A DNA stretch of 64,000 nt from VXYL01 sp965116935 (GTDB lineage Bacteria; Pseudomonadota; Gammaproteobacteria; Pseudomonadales; Azotimanducaceae): the NCBI GenBank assembly GCA_965116935.1, contig OZ220737.1, positions 4,216,001 through 4,280,000 of the forward strand, in the 5' to 3' direction. The notes beneath the pieces were generated by a model. That model made no database searches. It saw only the letters and a list, made by a program, of their open reading frames with translations, and was not told the DNA's origin. Made by a program: the position numbers and the translations under genes. Shown piece by piece: positions 1-8,071 of this stretch; the stretch's first letter is position 1; every line of letters begins with the position of its first letter.

Positions 1-424
1 TCAGCGCGCGGTCGCGCTCCCGCGTGACCTGCCGCAGCCTGCGCCGAAAGTCGCCGCGCTGACCCTTGACCGCGACCAGTTTCCGCCGGGTGGCCGCCAG
101 TTCCTCCTCGAGGCGCTGGCGGTCGGCGCAGGCGAGGTCGAGCTCGTCGTAGCGGTACGTCCGGTCGAGCCGCTCGCGGCGGCGGCGGAGGGCTAGGCGG
201 ATGTGCAGTTCGGAGGCGGACAGGCCGATGGCCAGTGCGAGCAGGAACGTCACCGTGGCGAGGATGCCGGCCACGACCGAGTGCTGGACGAGGATCGCCC
301 AGCCTTCGAGGGCAACGGCATCGGCCCTGTCGATGAGCACGAGGCTCTCGACGCGCTCTCGGGCGTTCAGGGCCAGCAGGGCCGCACCCGTGATCAGGGC
401 GACGACGAGGAACAGGACGAACAT
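1..424 (-). CDS. Membrane protein with coiled-coil tail (partial, runs off window start)
   Basis: The ATG at 424 follows a GGGAGG ribosome binding site. The frame stays open for 141 codons to the window edge, so the C-terminus is missing. The product starts MFVLFLVVALITGAALL, a first membrane segment; a second lies near residues 50-70 (VVAGILATVTFLLALAIGL). A long charged, Arg/Glu-rich stretch with coiled-coil character (RRRRERLDRTYRYDELDLA...) follows. The likely form is a two-pass inner-membrane protein with a large cytoplasmic helical tail. I do not recognise the family. It lies downstream of an integrase on the same strand, which suggests mobile-element cargo. Confidence 0.55.
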   Translation of the reverse strand, partial: MFVLFLVVALITGAALLALNARERVESLVLIDRADAVALEGWAILVQHSVVAGILATVTFLLALAIGLSASELHIRLALRRRRERLDRTYRYDELDLACADRQRLEEELAATRRKLVAVKGQRGDFRRRLRQVTRERDRAL

Positions 425-427
425 GGG

Positions 428-695
428 CTACCGGCCTCCCTTGCGGGCACTGCCGGTGCGCGGACCATGGCGAGTCGGGCGCAGCGGGCATCTCGAAACC
501 CCTTTCCCGGAGCGCCCGCGCGAGGCGGCGTTCCATGTCCCCGTAGTCGTCGCGAACGGGGGCGCCCAGGAGGGCGGCCTCGACGCGAACGGCGAGCTCT
601 CGGTAGCGGTCACGGGAGTCCCTGATGCGTTCGATCAGCCGGACGGTACCGTCGTCGGCTGACCTTCCCGGCTGCCGCGGCCGGCCGCGGCTCAC
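428..695 (-). CDS. Possible small charged ORF overlapping the integrase stop
   Basis: A GTG at 695 overlaps the integrase TGA (694-692) in a GTGA arrangement typical of coupled genes. The frame encodes a plausible helical, charged protein (SADDGTVRLIERIRDSRDRY, then ALRERGFEMPAAP). The same frame stays open past 424, where a better gene begins. A TAG in a neighbouring frame at 430-428 would be the natural stop, so either a frameshift or a long overlap is needed. Function unknown; treat the 3' end as unresolved. Confidence 0.3.
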
Positions 696-1600
696 CTGAG
701 GTACTCCCGCGTGATCCCGGGGCGGAAGTGCCCCAGTTCCTGGCTGACCACTTCCAGCGCGTCGTCGTGGCGGAGGCCGTGCTGCAGTTCGGCCATGCGC
801 TCCTGCGCGTAGCTGTGGCGCAGGCCGTGGGCACCGCGGCTCCAGCCGAGCGCGCTTTCGGAGGCACGGGAGAAGCTGCGGCTCCACGCCTCGCCGCCGG
901 CTACGTCGTAGCGCGACCGGTAATGGATGCCACGGTCGGTGACGCGGATCGCCTCGTCGAGGCGGCGCTCCTCGAGGCGCGCGGCCAGATCGTTGGGAAT
1001 GCGGACCAGGCGCACCAGGCCGCCCTTGCCGGCGACGGTGTAGTCGGTTCCGGGCCGGCCGTCGAACTTCTCGGGGCGCGCGGGCCGGAGATCGGGCGGG
1101 CGGTCGCCGGGCCGGGCCAGCGTCAGCAGCTCGTGCGCGCGCAGTCCGGCCGCGTAGGCGACCAGGGTGGAGAGCGCGTTGCGCTCTGTCTGCCGGGCGG
1201 CGACCATCGGCACCTGGTGCCGGGCGTAGGCCCGCCCTTCCCGGCGGGTTGGCCTGAGCGACCGGACGATCGTCAGCCTGCCGCCCTCGGGCAGCGACCC
1301 GCTGACATGGATCAGGAGCTTCTGGAGCGCCTGCCGGTGTCCGTCGAGTGCCTTCTGGCCGAGATCGGCAGCGCGGGATCGGAGGTAGGCGTCGGCTTTC
1401 TGCGGGGTGAGGTCGAGCAGTTCGAGGTCGTCCGGGGCGATTTGGCGGGCGATCTGGGTCAGACACTGTCGGACGTTGCGGACGGTGCCGGTGGACGGTC
1501 TCTTGCCGGGGGTGCGGCTCAGGACGCCGAGGTTGACTAGGCGGCCGACGGCGGCGGTGGCCTGCCGCTCGGGGGACGGGGGCTTGCGGAACTTCGGCAC
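692..1600 (-). CDS. Tyrosine recombinase / site-specific integrase
   Basis: This is a phage-type tyrosine recombinase that would cut and rejoin DNA at attachment sites through a 3'-phosphotyrosine intermediate. The catalytic half is visible: the first Arg in AAGLRAHELLTL, the HxxR box in HGLRHSYAQERM, and the C-terminal box LGHFRPGITREYLR carrying the Tyr nucleophile four residues from the end of the motif. The N-terminal half (about residues 1-100) resembles a SAM-like core-binding domain. The frame stays open further upstream, but that part overlaps the small HTH gene; a GTG at 1600, just after that gene's stop at 1611, is the more economical start (302 aa). The two genes probably form one unit with the downstream ORFs. 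Confidence 0.8.
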   Translation of the reverse strand: MPKFRKPPSPERQATAAVGRLVNLGVLSRTPGKRPSTGTVRNVRQCLTQIARQIAPDDLELLDLTPQKADAYLRSRAADLGQKALDGHRQALQKLLIHVSGSLPEGGRLTIVRSLRPTRREGRAYARHQVPMVAARQTERNALSTLVAYAAGLRAHELLTLARPGDRPPDLRPARPEKFDGRPGTDYTVAGKGGLVRLVRIPNDLAARLEERRLDEAIRVTDRGIHYRSRYDVAGGEAWSRSFSRASESALGWSRGAHGLRHSYAQERMAELQHGLRHDDALEVVSQELGHFRPGITREYLR

Positions 1601-1610
1601 CGGGAGACGG

Positions 1611-1880
1611 TTAGCCGCGACCGTGCCGGCGGAGCCATCGGCCGACGGTGGTCTGGTGGATGCGCACACGGCGGGCTGCAAGCCAGCGCTGCAGCTCGGC
1701 GACGGTGGCGCCCGCGTCGTGCAGGGCGAGCAGTTCGTGGGTGTGGCGGTCAAGGCGGGAGGGAGCGCGGCGGCGGCGCCGCCGCGCCCGCGTGTTGGCC
1801 TTCAGGTCCGCGACCTCGGCGGCAGCGTCGAAGGGCGCTGTGTCGTGCGGGGAGGACAAGCCGTCCGTCACCCGCGGCAC
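1611..1880 (-). CDS. Small helix-turn-helix protein upstream of integrase
   Basis: A basic stretch (RARRRRRRAPSRLDRHTHE) is followed by a compact predicted HTH: ELLALHDAGATVAELQRWL, then VRIHQTTVGRWLRRHGRG. The fold resembles resolvase/MerR-style DNA-binding helices in which a 'GATxxELxxWL' helix precedes a recognition helix. The frame is open from 1964; GTG codons at 1880 and 1871 are alternative starts, and no strong Shine-Dalgarno settles the choice. Its stop lies 11 nt ahead of the proposed integrase start, so it may act as excisionase or repressor for that integrase. That role is inferred from position only. Confidence 0.5.
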   Translation of the reverse strand: MPRVTDGLSSPHDTAPFDAAAEVADLKANTRARRRRRRAPSRLDRHTHELLALHDAGATVAELQRWLAARRVRIHQTTVGRWLRRHGRG

Positions 1881-2489
1881 CGCAGGCGCGGCTTGGCGGC
1901 TATGGCATAGATCCAAGGGACGCGCATAGCCCGCATGGTAGGCCATCCATAGGCAGGATGGCAAATAATTTCGTTATTTATCAACATTGTAACGGAAATC
2001 CCTGGCTCTCTCTGGCGTCTGACGACGCGTTCTGCTGCCTTGCGGTGCGAGTGGTGTGGCGCTCGTCGCGCGGGCAGGGATGGTGTTCCCGGGAGGATGC
2101 TGCGGAGGATCGCGATCCATGTGCAAGCAATCGCACGGACGGCAGCGCGGCCGCCATCCACCGTCTTCTTCAAGTAACTCGTCGAGCTTGCTGCGGAGGT
2201 GCGAGCTGAGCGCATTGGTCATGTGGAAGACTGCCAGTCGCGTTTCCTGTCCGGCGTAAGTGTCATGTCTGCCCACGGATCGCCCAGTGCGTGGCGTACA
2301 GAATCGCCAGGGTTCGCCGACAGTCGCTGATTGAATGTCAGTCAGCGATTGGGTGTGACCGAAACGAGGAAAGCGGGCAAGATTGGTACGGGGTAAATGG
2401 CTTTTTGGAGATTCGTGCGCGTCGTGATCGTACGGAAAGCTCGTGGTTGAGACGCGATCGCGGCAGACGCTTGAGTATGGAAGGGGAGT
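1881..2489. other. Intergenic region with AT-rich promoter zone
   Basis: About 600 bp between the divergent HTH/integrase unit and the TetR gene. Positions 1955-2000 are markedly AT-rich against a GC-rich background and probably hold the minus-strand promoter. A TetR-type palindrome sits at 2321-2351. Open frames here look like shadows; no convincing gene is seen. Confidence 0.5.
2321..2351. promoter_or_regulatory. 31-bp palindromic operator, probably TetR-family
   Basis: Two 14-nt half-sites (CAGTCGCTGATTGA and TCAGTCAGCGATTG) face each other across 3 nt and match at 12 of 14 positions. It lies about 140 bp upstream of the TetR start. The right half-site recurs exactly at 7669-7682 and, inverted, at 7531-7544. 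TetR dimers typically bind palindromes with TGAC-rich arms of this kind. Confidence 0.6.
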
Positions 2490-3050
2490 ATGGCAAAGGA
2501 CGGTCGGAAAGCTGCCACGCAGGCGGCCATTCTCGAAGTCGCGTTGGAGCTTTTCGCAAGACATGGGTTCACTGACACGACCACGAAGGCGATCGCTGAC
2601 CGGGCGAACGTCGCGAACGCCACAGTAATGCACCACTTCCGGACGAAGGCCAACCTTTACGCTGCGACCACGGAGTTGGCAGCGGAGCGCTTTGTCGAGA
2701 CTATCCGTCACGAAGGCACCCAGTCGTTCCGGGCTGTGGCGCAACATTGGGTCGAGCACCTTCTGGACGAGTCCAATGGGTTCCGGCTGCTCTGTTGGCT
2801 CGACGACCACCGACATCCCGACATCCATGCCACAGTGCAATCAGTGCGACCGCCTTGAAAGTGCTTGGCGCGACTGGCTGAACGAAGGGGCGGGTGCGCA
2901 CTGGCCGCAGTCGAAGCGAAGCGAGGTGGCGACGCTCATCGTCGCGGCGATCACTGGCATGACTGCGGTGGCTGCACATCGGCGCAAGGAGGCGCAGGCC
3001 GCCCTAGAGCGGCTTGAGCCCTTGGTTGAGGTGGACGGGGCATCGGGCGC
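2490..3050 (+). pseudogene. TetR/AcrR-family regulator, frameshifted
   Basis: The start (ATG 2490) follows a strong AAGGGGAG site. The first 110 residues are a classic TetR DNA-binding domain: QAAILEVALELFARHGFTDT, then TKAIADRANVANATVMHHF and the KANLYAA helix. The frame then meets a stop at 2858. A neighbouring frame continues seamlessly from about 2845 with helical TetR C-terminal sequence (LESAWRDWLNEG...SEVATLIVAAITGMTAVAA...LERLEPLV), ending near 3050. A single-base indel near 2845-2850 therefore splits the ligand-binding domain. It may be a real inactivating mutation or a sequencing error. The truncated protein keeps its DNA-binding domain but loses most dimerisation helices. Candidate operators are at 2321, 7531 and 7669. 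Confidence 0.75.
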
Positions 3051-3522
3051 GTCCGGCGACTACGGACCCTCGCGTACGCACAGCAAACATTTCGTCCTGC
3101 GGATCGGATGGTCGAATGGGTCACATAGCTGGCCGACGTATGCTCCCACGCTGGTAGAGCGGGACGACGAGACGATGCTCGACGAGATCGAGCGCATCCA
3201 GATCCTGATAGCGGATGATCGAACTTCCTCGTTGCCGTCGCGCCTGCGTAGAGCATGTACGACACAGCCGCTGACGCCATGTTCGAACAAAGTGACCGTC
3301 CGGCCCTCTGGCCGCTGCGTCGGCAACGAAACAACCCGACGCCACTTGGACCAATCCCCGTTGAGCACGAGGAATCGCCACAGGCCGCTCTCAGCTCGAT
3401 CCAAGATTACTTCGCATTCGAGGAAACAGCGCATTTCCCCTGCGTCTTGAGTCGCTCTTCGCGGGACGCTTGGCGCTCGTCATGTCATCTCATCTTCCGT
3501 AACAGACGCGCCCCTTTTTACG
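3051..3522. other. Intergenic, no convincing gene
   Basis: Lower GC than its surroundings. A 124-codon minus-strand frame (3434-3060) is open but shows no family features, membrane segment or good ribosome binding site. I see nothing else that can be supported. Confidence 0.4.
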
Positions 3523-5805
3523 TCAAGACTCCCCATGTGTCGCGACGGTCGGTGGGTGACCATCGCCTTGGCAGACCGCGGGGCAGGCTGCGGCCATAAC
3601 GCTCGAGCGCGGTAACCAGCGCTCCAGGTAATCGAGCGAAGTCGCGTAGTCGCCCGCAAGAAAGTTGCTCTGTGCAATGCGCCGCAACAGCGTCGCCTCG
3701 AAACTTGGCAGGAAACTGTCCGCGACCGGGAGAAGACGCTCGTAAATGCGTGCGGCTGCGTCCGGATTGCCGCGGTTTCCTTCGACGGCGGCGACGCGCA
3801 GATGCATGCGTGCGACGCCGTTCAATGCATAGCGGGGAAGGCGCCTGGCCCGCCGCAGAAGCGACCCGAGCTCATCCAGGCCTTCGTCGGTTCGGCCTTC
3901 GAGGATCAGTGCCTCGGCCTTCTGCAGACGACGGACCGGACCTTCGTTCACGACGCCCACCGCGTCGTACGATTTGCCGAGCGTCCACGCTCGCCTAGCG
4001 GGACGCTCCCCCGGCAGCGACTCCAGAGGCGAGAAGGAGCAGGCGAGGGGACAGGCCTGCTCCAGAATCCCAATGCGTTCGAGCCCTTCGTGTAGCAACC
4101 GGAGCGCGCCTCCGTCGTCGCCGCGGTGCCGGTGTGCCTGGACCTGGCGTGCGAGATCCTGGAGGCTCCCGTCGGGAACGGGCGCCCCGCTCGGCGGCAC
4201 GGCAAGAACTTGCCGGGGCATGGAGCGCTCACCTGTCCCCGCTGAGCCCCGCGCGGGTGAGATCTGTCCGATGACGTACTGGAACACCGCCTCCATGCCG
4301 CCGTCGTCCCAGCCCCCGGTGACGGCGGCGGCCGGATTGGCGCCCCGTCGAGTCTGCACTCGACGCGTGGCGTCGCCCACAGCGTCGTCGTCGGGGCCGA
4401 GCGCGAACAAGGTCCCGTCCTGATCGCCGAGGCGAGCATCCGGGCCGACGCCGGTGAGTTCCAACGCCCACTCCGGCACGGTGTCGAGGGGCGGGAGCGG
4501 GCGCGGCGGCCGCGTCACGAGGTCGTCGACCGCCGATACCCGACCCTGGAATGCGATCCCGGGCGCGCGCACCTGGGCGTCGTCTCTCGCATTCGCTCGA
4601 TAGAGTTCGCCGAGGATGCGCCGCAGGTCGTCGTACTGCTCGTTCACGGCGCCGGTCAGGCGCAGAGTCCGGTTTTCGGTCTCCAGCAGGTAGGGCGAGA
4701 TTGCCGCCCCGGTCGCGTGGCCAAGGCGTTCAAGCATGCGGACCCACGCGACGACGGCATCGCTTTCGCGCGAAGCACTGTAAAGGTTGGCAACGCCGCT
4801 GACGACGGTGTCGAAGTCGCGCTGAGGCAGTCCATCGCCCGGCCCTTCGGCTCCGGACTGCCCGGACAGACCACCGACCAGGGCGATCGCGCCGAAGGCG
4901 CGACGCGCTTGCGCGCGGGCGTTGAGTTGGCGGCGAGTGAGGATGCCGTCCCGGATCGCGTCACGCCATCGCCGGTAAGGCATCGCCATGTGGCCGCTGA
5001 ATGCCTCGTAGTGATTGTCGAGCGCATCGATGAAGCGATGTTCGAGCTCGAGGATGCGCCGCACGTGGGCAAGCATGGGGGCGTCGTGCGCCGGGAGCCT
5101 GTTCAGTCGGACCACGCCGGCGTCGTCCACGATCAGGTGGGAAGCGAACGCGTGCGGCGAGAAACTGCGTGCGAACCGCATCCGGGCAACCGTCCGGAGT
5201 CGCTCGCGCTCTGTGGCGGTCAGGTGCTCGCGTATCCAGGCTGTCATGTCGTCGGCGAGATCGATGAACGGCAGCTCAAACGAGGTGGCCTCGCCATCGT
5301 CAACGAAGTGATAGCGGCACTCGAACCAGGTGATCTCGCTCGCGTCGGACACGCGGGCGGTGAACTCGGTGCCGCCGGCATTGGACTGCAGGATCGACGC
5401 CTCGACGTTGACGTCGAAGGCATCGCTCGCTCGCGGCGTTACGCGCACGACACCCCACGGAGACGGCGATGCGATCCGCTGCAGCGCAGCCTTCACTCGC
5501 ACGGCCATAAAGTAGCCCTCTGCGCGGCGGATCTCTGGCCAGATGTCGTCCGCGGGGCTTTCCTCGGCAGCCATTGCCAACGGGCTGTCGAGTTGCGGTT
5601 CCGTCAACGCCCGGCAGGCGTCGTTGTCGGCTGCGCAAGGGGCGAACACGGCGATTCCCACGTCGAGGGCCACGACACGGGAACCGGGCTCGCCAGCCTG
5701 TACCGCGAGGGCGCAGCAGGCAAGCCAGGAAGCTGCCGCGACCGTGGCGGCGCAGCGCCGGATCAGCGATCCACCTAGGGCGTGGATCGCGATGCGTTGT
5801 CCCAA
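3523..5805 (-). CDS. Large exported protein with C-terminal TPR-like repeats, unknown function
   Basis: I choose the TTG at 5805 because AAGGGGG sits 5 nt upstream and the next residues form a signal peptide: RRCAATVAAASWLACCALAVQAGEP, with cleavage after VQA. The product is 760 aa. Residues about 25-330 are a globular region with no family I know. About 330-560 is a mixed helical and Pro-rich section. The last 160 residues are helical repeats resembling tetratricopeptide repeats (EALILEGRTDEGLDELGSLLRRA, DAAARIYERLLPVADSF, SNFLAGDYATSLDYLERWL). A periplasmic or outer-membrane-associated scaffold is a fair guess. It lies 160 bp downstream of the PPC-domain protein on the same strand, and the two may be co-expressed. 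Confidence 0.6.
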   Translation of the reverse strand: MGQRIAIHALGGSLIRRCAATVAAASWLACCALAVQAGEPGSRVVALDVGIAVFAPCAADNDACRALTEPQLDSPLAMAAEESPADDIWPEIRRAEGYFMAVRVKAALQRIASPSPWGVVRVTPRASDAFDVNVEASILQSNAGGTEFTARVSDASEITWFECRYHFVDDGEATSFELPFIDLADDMTAWIREHLTATERERLRTVARMRFARSFSPHAFASHLIVDDAGVVRLNRLPAHDAPMLAHVRRILELEHRFIDALDNHYEAFSGHMAMPYRRWRDAIRDGILTRRQLNARAQARRAFGAIALVGGLSGQSGAEGPGDGLPQRDFDTVVSGVANLYSASRESDAVVAWVRMLERLGHATGAAISPYLLETENRTLRLTGAVNEQYDDLRRILGELYRANARDDAQVRAPGIAFQGRVSAVDDLVTRPPRPLPPLDTVPEWALELTGVGPDARLGDQDGTLFALGPDDDAVGDATRRVQTRRGANPAAAVTGGWDDGGMEAVFQYVIGQISPARGSAGTGERSMPRQVLAVPPSGAPVPDGSLQDLARQVQAHRHRGDDGGALRLLHEGLERIGILEQACPLACSFSPLESLPGERPARRAWTLGKSYDAVGVVNEGPVRRLQKAEALILEGRTDEGLDELGSLLRRARRLPRYALNGVARMHLRVAAVEGNRGNPDAAARIYERLLPVADSFLPSFEATLLRRIAQSNFLAGDYATSLDYLERWLPRSSVMAAACPAVCQGDGHPPTVATHGES

Positions 5806-5965
5806 TCGAGCCCCCTTGCTGGTTCGCCCGCTTGCGCGTTCGATTGGTAAAGCGTGGCCCTTAGCAAGTAACGCACTCTCACCCGCCGCATTGCGCCCCT
5901 TCCGCCAACCGTCGACTCGTCGCCCGACCGAGCCCCGACGATGACGCCTACCTCGACGCTTTGTG

Positions 5966-6760
5966 CTAGTGAGCGTCTCCACGACGGTCGTGCGCAACCG
6001 CAAGGATTCTGTAGGTCCCGGTGTCGTCGCCCGAAACACGAACATAATAGACGCCTCGGTCCAGGAGGGTGTCGATCTGGAAGTTGAACAGTCGCCCGCT
6101 GTTGTCGTCCTCGTCGAGGAGGGTCAGGCCCGAGTCGTCAGCGGAAAACAACTGGGCCACCGTGTCGGTGTTGCCTGCACTACGGATTGCGACCGGCGTA
6201 CCGTCGCTTGGCACGTCTATGCGAAACACATCGACGTCATTCCTGGTGAGTCTTCCGGCGGTCGAAAGCAGCGCCTCCGGACTTACGCCCTCAAGATCGC
6301 GTGTCGTCAGCAGCCTGAGCAGCGTTGCTGCCTGATGGGTGTCGGCGTGGTCGACCGCCGAGGTGAGTTGCACCGCCACGGCGTAGTGTTGCTGGGTGCT
6401 TCCAAAGAAGTCCTCCACGGCGAGGAAGTACACGCCCGGACCGAGACTCGCAGGGATGCGGAAGTTGTAGCCGGGCCCAGAGTCGTCATCGGCCGCGATT
6501 CGTACGCCAGAAGCATCCGCGAGGATGCCTACCGTGTCGGCTCGGCCACTCGACCGTACGAGTACATCCGACTGTCCCACCATGTCGATCCGAAACGTGT
6601 CGACGTCGCCTCGCCCGTCCAGTACGCCGGTCTTCCACTGTCCGACGGGAAGCAACGTGGCAGCGTGCTCGGTGTCAGCGTGGTCGTCGTCCACGCCATG
6701 GACGCCCACGACCCCCGCCACAGTGGCCGATGCAGCAGCGAGTAACCTATTGACGTTCAT
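5966..6760 (-). CDS. Secreted protein with two PPC-like (pre-peptidase C-terminal) domains
   Basis: 264 aa with an N-terminal signal (MNVNRLLAAASATVAGVVG). Two tandem beta-sandwich repeats follow, near residues 28-135 and 137-260. Each opens with DHADTxxAATLL, runs through DVDxFRIDxxxxxxxxVRSxGxxDTVxxL and DDDSGxxxNFxI, and ends with GVYxxxV. These are hallmarks of bacterial pre-peptidase C-terminal (PPC) domains, usually found attached to secreted enzymes. Here the repeats stand alone with no catalytic domain, so the protein may be an adhesin or a binding partner of the large exported protein downstream. Conserved Asp-rich loops suggest calcium binding (inference). Confidence 0.7.
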   Translation of the reverse strand: MNVNRLLAAASATVAGVVGVHGVDDDHADTEHAATLLPVGQWKTGVLDGRGDVDTFRIDMVGQSDVLVRSSGRADTVGILADASGVRIAADDDSGPGYNFRIPASLGPGVYFLAVEDFFGSTQQHYAVAVQLTSAVDHADTHQAATLLRLLTTRDLEGVSPEALLSTAGRLTRNDVDVFRIDVPSDGTPVAIRSAGNTDTVAQLFSADDSGLTLLDEDDNSGRLFNFQIDTLLDRGVYYVRVSGDDTGTYRILAVAHDRRGDAH

Positions 6761-7166
6761 TGTTTATTCTTCTTGCTCCTCCGGTTTCCCGACATTCGAC
6801 GCGGAGGTGCCGTGCTGCCGTCAGCCGTGACCGCAGATAATTTCGGCGAACCCTCTGCGCAGATTCACACACAAGGGCGGAATGGACCACTAGCGGGGCC
6901 GTCGTGCGAGTTCTGACGGTGCCTACGCGGAGTATGCGGCCGCTGCCGAGCGAGGCGCTTGGGTAGCGACCGCCTCTTGGCGACCTGGGCCGAACCCCTT
7001 GCCGCGCCTAGAAACACGTCCGCGGTGCACCGCGAGCCAGACAGGGGCACCCTCCCCAAAGCGTCCACGATGTCCCACCCAGCAGCGTTCGGCCCTAATT
7101 CCAGCCGGACATGCGCTGACGGCGGGTCCCCTTTGGATTACGCCGCCAGCGCACATCAAGGAAAGA
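6761..7166. other. Intergenic, no convincing gene
   Basis: About 400 bp between two minus-strand genes. Short open frames occur on both strands, but none has a domain, signal peptide or good ribosome binding site. It presumably carries the promoter of the PPC gene. Confidence 0.4.
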
Positions 7167-7463
7167 TCAACCGGACATGCAGGCTATCCAATCGTACGTT
7201 GCTTGCCATGCGGCCTTTAAGGCCTTAGCGCCGCCGTACTCGTTGTGGAAGTTCCACGCTACCTGCATCGCCGTATACTCGGCAGAGCACGGTGCATATG
7301 CGTGGGCTTTTCCGCCCACCGTCGGTATCGCGTCGACGATCGACGATGATGGGGCGCCGACCAGCCCCGCAAGGGCGATGGCGCATGAGGCAGAAAGGTA
7401 CCTCGACTTGCGAGCGATTGCGTCGCCCAACCTAGCCGTGAACCTGAACAAGCACTTGGTCAT
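7167..7463 (-). CDS. Small exported or membrane-anchored protein, 98 aa, unknown
   Basis: The ATG at 7463 is favoured by a TGAGGA site 8 nt upstream. A basic N-terminus (MTKCLFRFTARLGDAIARKSR) precedes a hydrophobic segment (YLSASCAIALAGLVGAPSS) that could be a signal peptide or membrane anchor. A short mature region with several aromatic residues and two Cys follows (CSAEYTAMQVAWNFHNEYGGAKALKAAWQATYDWIACMSG). I do not recognise the family; a bacteriocin-like or small secreted effector is possible. A TetR-type half-site lies about 70 bp upstream (7531-7544), so expression may be controlled by the TetR gene 5 kb away. Confidence 0.5.
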   Translation of the reverse strand: MTKCLFRFTARLGDAIARKSRYLSASCAIALAGLVGAPSSSIVDAIPTVGGKAHAYAPCSAEYTAMQVAWNFHNEYGGAKALKAAWQATYDWIACMSG

Positions 7464-7530
7464 GTCGTTTTCCTCAGTTTCGATGTAGCTCAGCCCTTCT
7501 TGTGCTGCGGATTCCAATGCCGTGCGAGAA

Positions 7531-7561
7531 CAATCGCTGACTGACCGTCAGTCAGTTTTCC
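7531..7561. promoter_or_regulatory. TetR-like operator upstream of the 98-aa gene
   Basis: The left half CAATCGCTGACTGA is the exact reverse complement of the right half of the 2321-2351 operator. The inner core CTGACTGA-CCG-TCAGTCAG is a perfect palindrome; the outer right arm has drifted. It lies about 70 bp upstream of the ATG at 7463. Confidence 0.55.
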
Positions 7562-7668
7562 GCGGCCATGCGCGCCGGTGACCTTCTCGGCGGGAGAGCT
7601 ACCCGTCCGCGAAGCCCGTCCTCCATACGCGCGCGGAAGCGCGGGCCTTCCACAGCAGTCACAGACTG

Positions 7669-7682
7669 TCAGTCAGCGATTG
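7669..7682. promoter_or_regulatory. Third copy of the TetR-like half-site
   Basis: TCAGTCAGCGATTG is identical to 2338-2351, and the similarity extends about 10 nt further downstream (GG, then ACCGA). The opposite arm (7652-7665) is only a weak match. No obvious gene starts immediately after it. Confidence 0.4.
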
Positions 7683-8071
7683 GGCGCAACCGACCCGGAA
7701 AAGGACTGCATAGACTCGATGGACTCGAACCGACCTAGGAAGCGGCACCGCCGCCGAGGACGAGGACGGGGGTCGCGCTATTCACGATCACGGGGCCGGC
7801 GGGATGCCATGAGGCTGAGGGGGCGCGCGCACGGACTCTCGCCGCGTTGGCGGGCACAGACGCCGCCACTGGCCGCGCGCTGGATCGCGCGTTGACGCAG
7901 GGCGCGTTCGCAGCCTATATATGGTTCGGAGGGCGTTGGACCGGATCGAGGTCGACAAGGATTGAGATGCTGGCGGACGTGGCGCGTCCATGTGCGCCGC
8001 GTGACGAGCAGCATGCGTTGTTTCCGCCGGACCTGCCTAAACGTGGCAGGCTCGGCGGCGTGGATGGGGCC

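Larger units (their letters stand above)
7464..8071. other. Intergenic region with two TetR-like sites
   Basis: About 600 bp. It holds the operator at 7531-7561 and a second exact half-site at 7669-7682, inverted relative to the first. Arg-rich open frames on the plus strand (7720-7895) look like compositional noise. No gene is supported. Confidence 0.4.

Noticed and set aside
1974..2840. A 288-codon minus-strand frame across the TetR gene
   Set aside because: It is antisense to the regulator and shows no family or start signal.
7717..7731. Minus-strand GGTTCGAGTCC resembling a tRNA T-loop near the integrase
   Set aside because: The flanking bases do not form the 5-bp T-stem (only 3 of 5 pairs), and no anticodon or acceptor stems are visible.
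7721..7895. Arg-rich plus-strand frame (MDSNRPRKRHRRRG...)
   Set aside because: No ribosome binding site and composition typical of random GC-rich translation.
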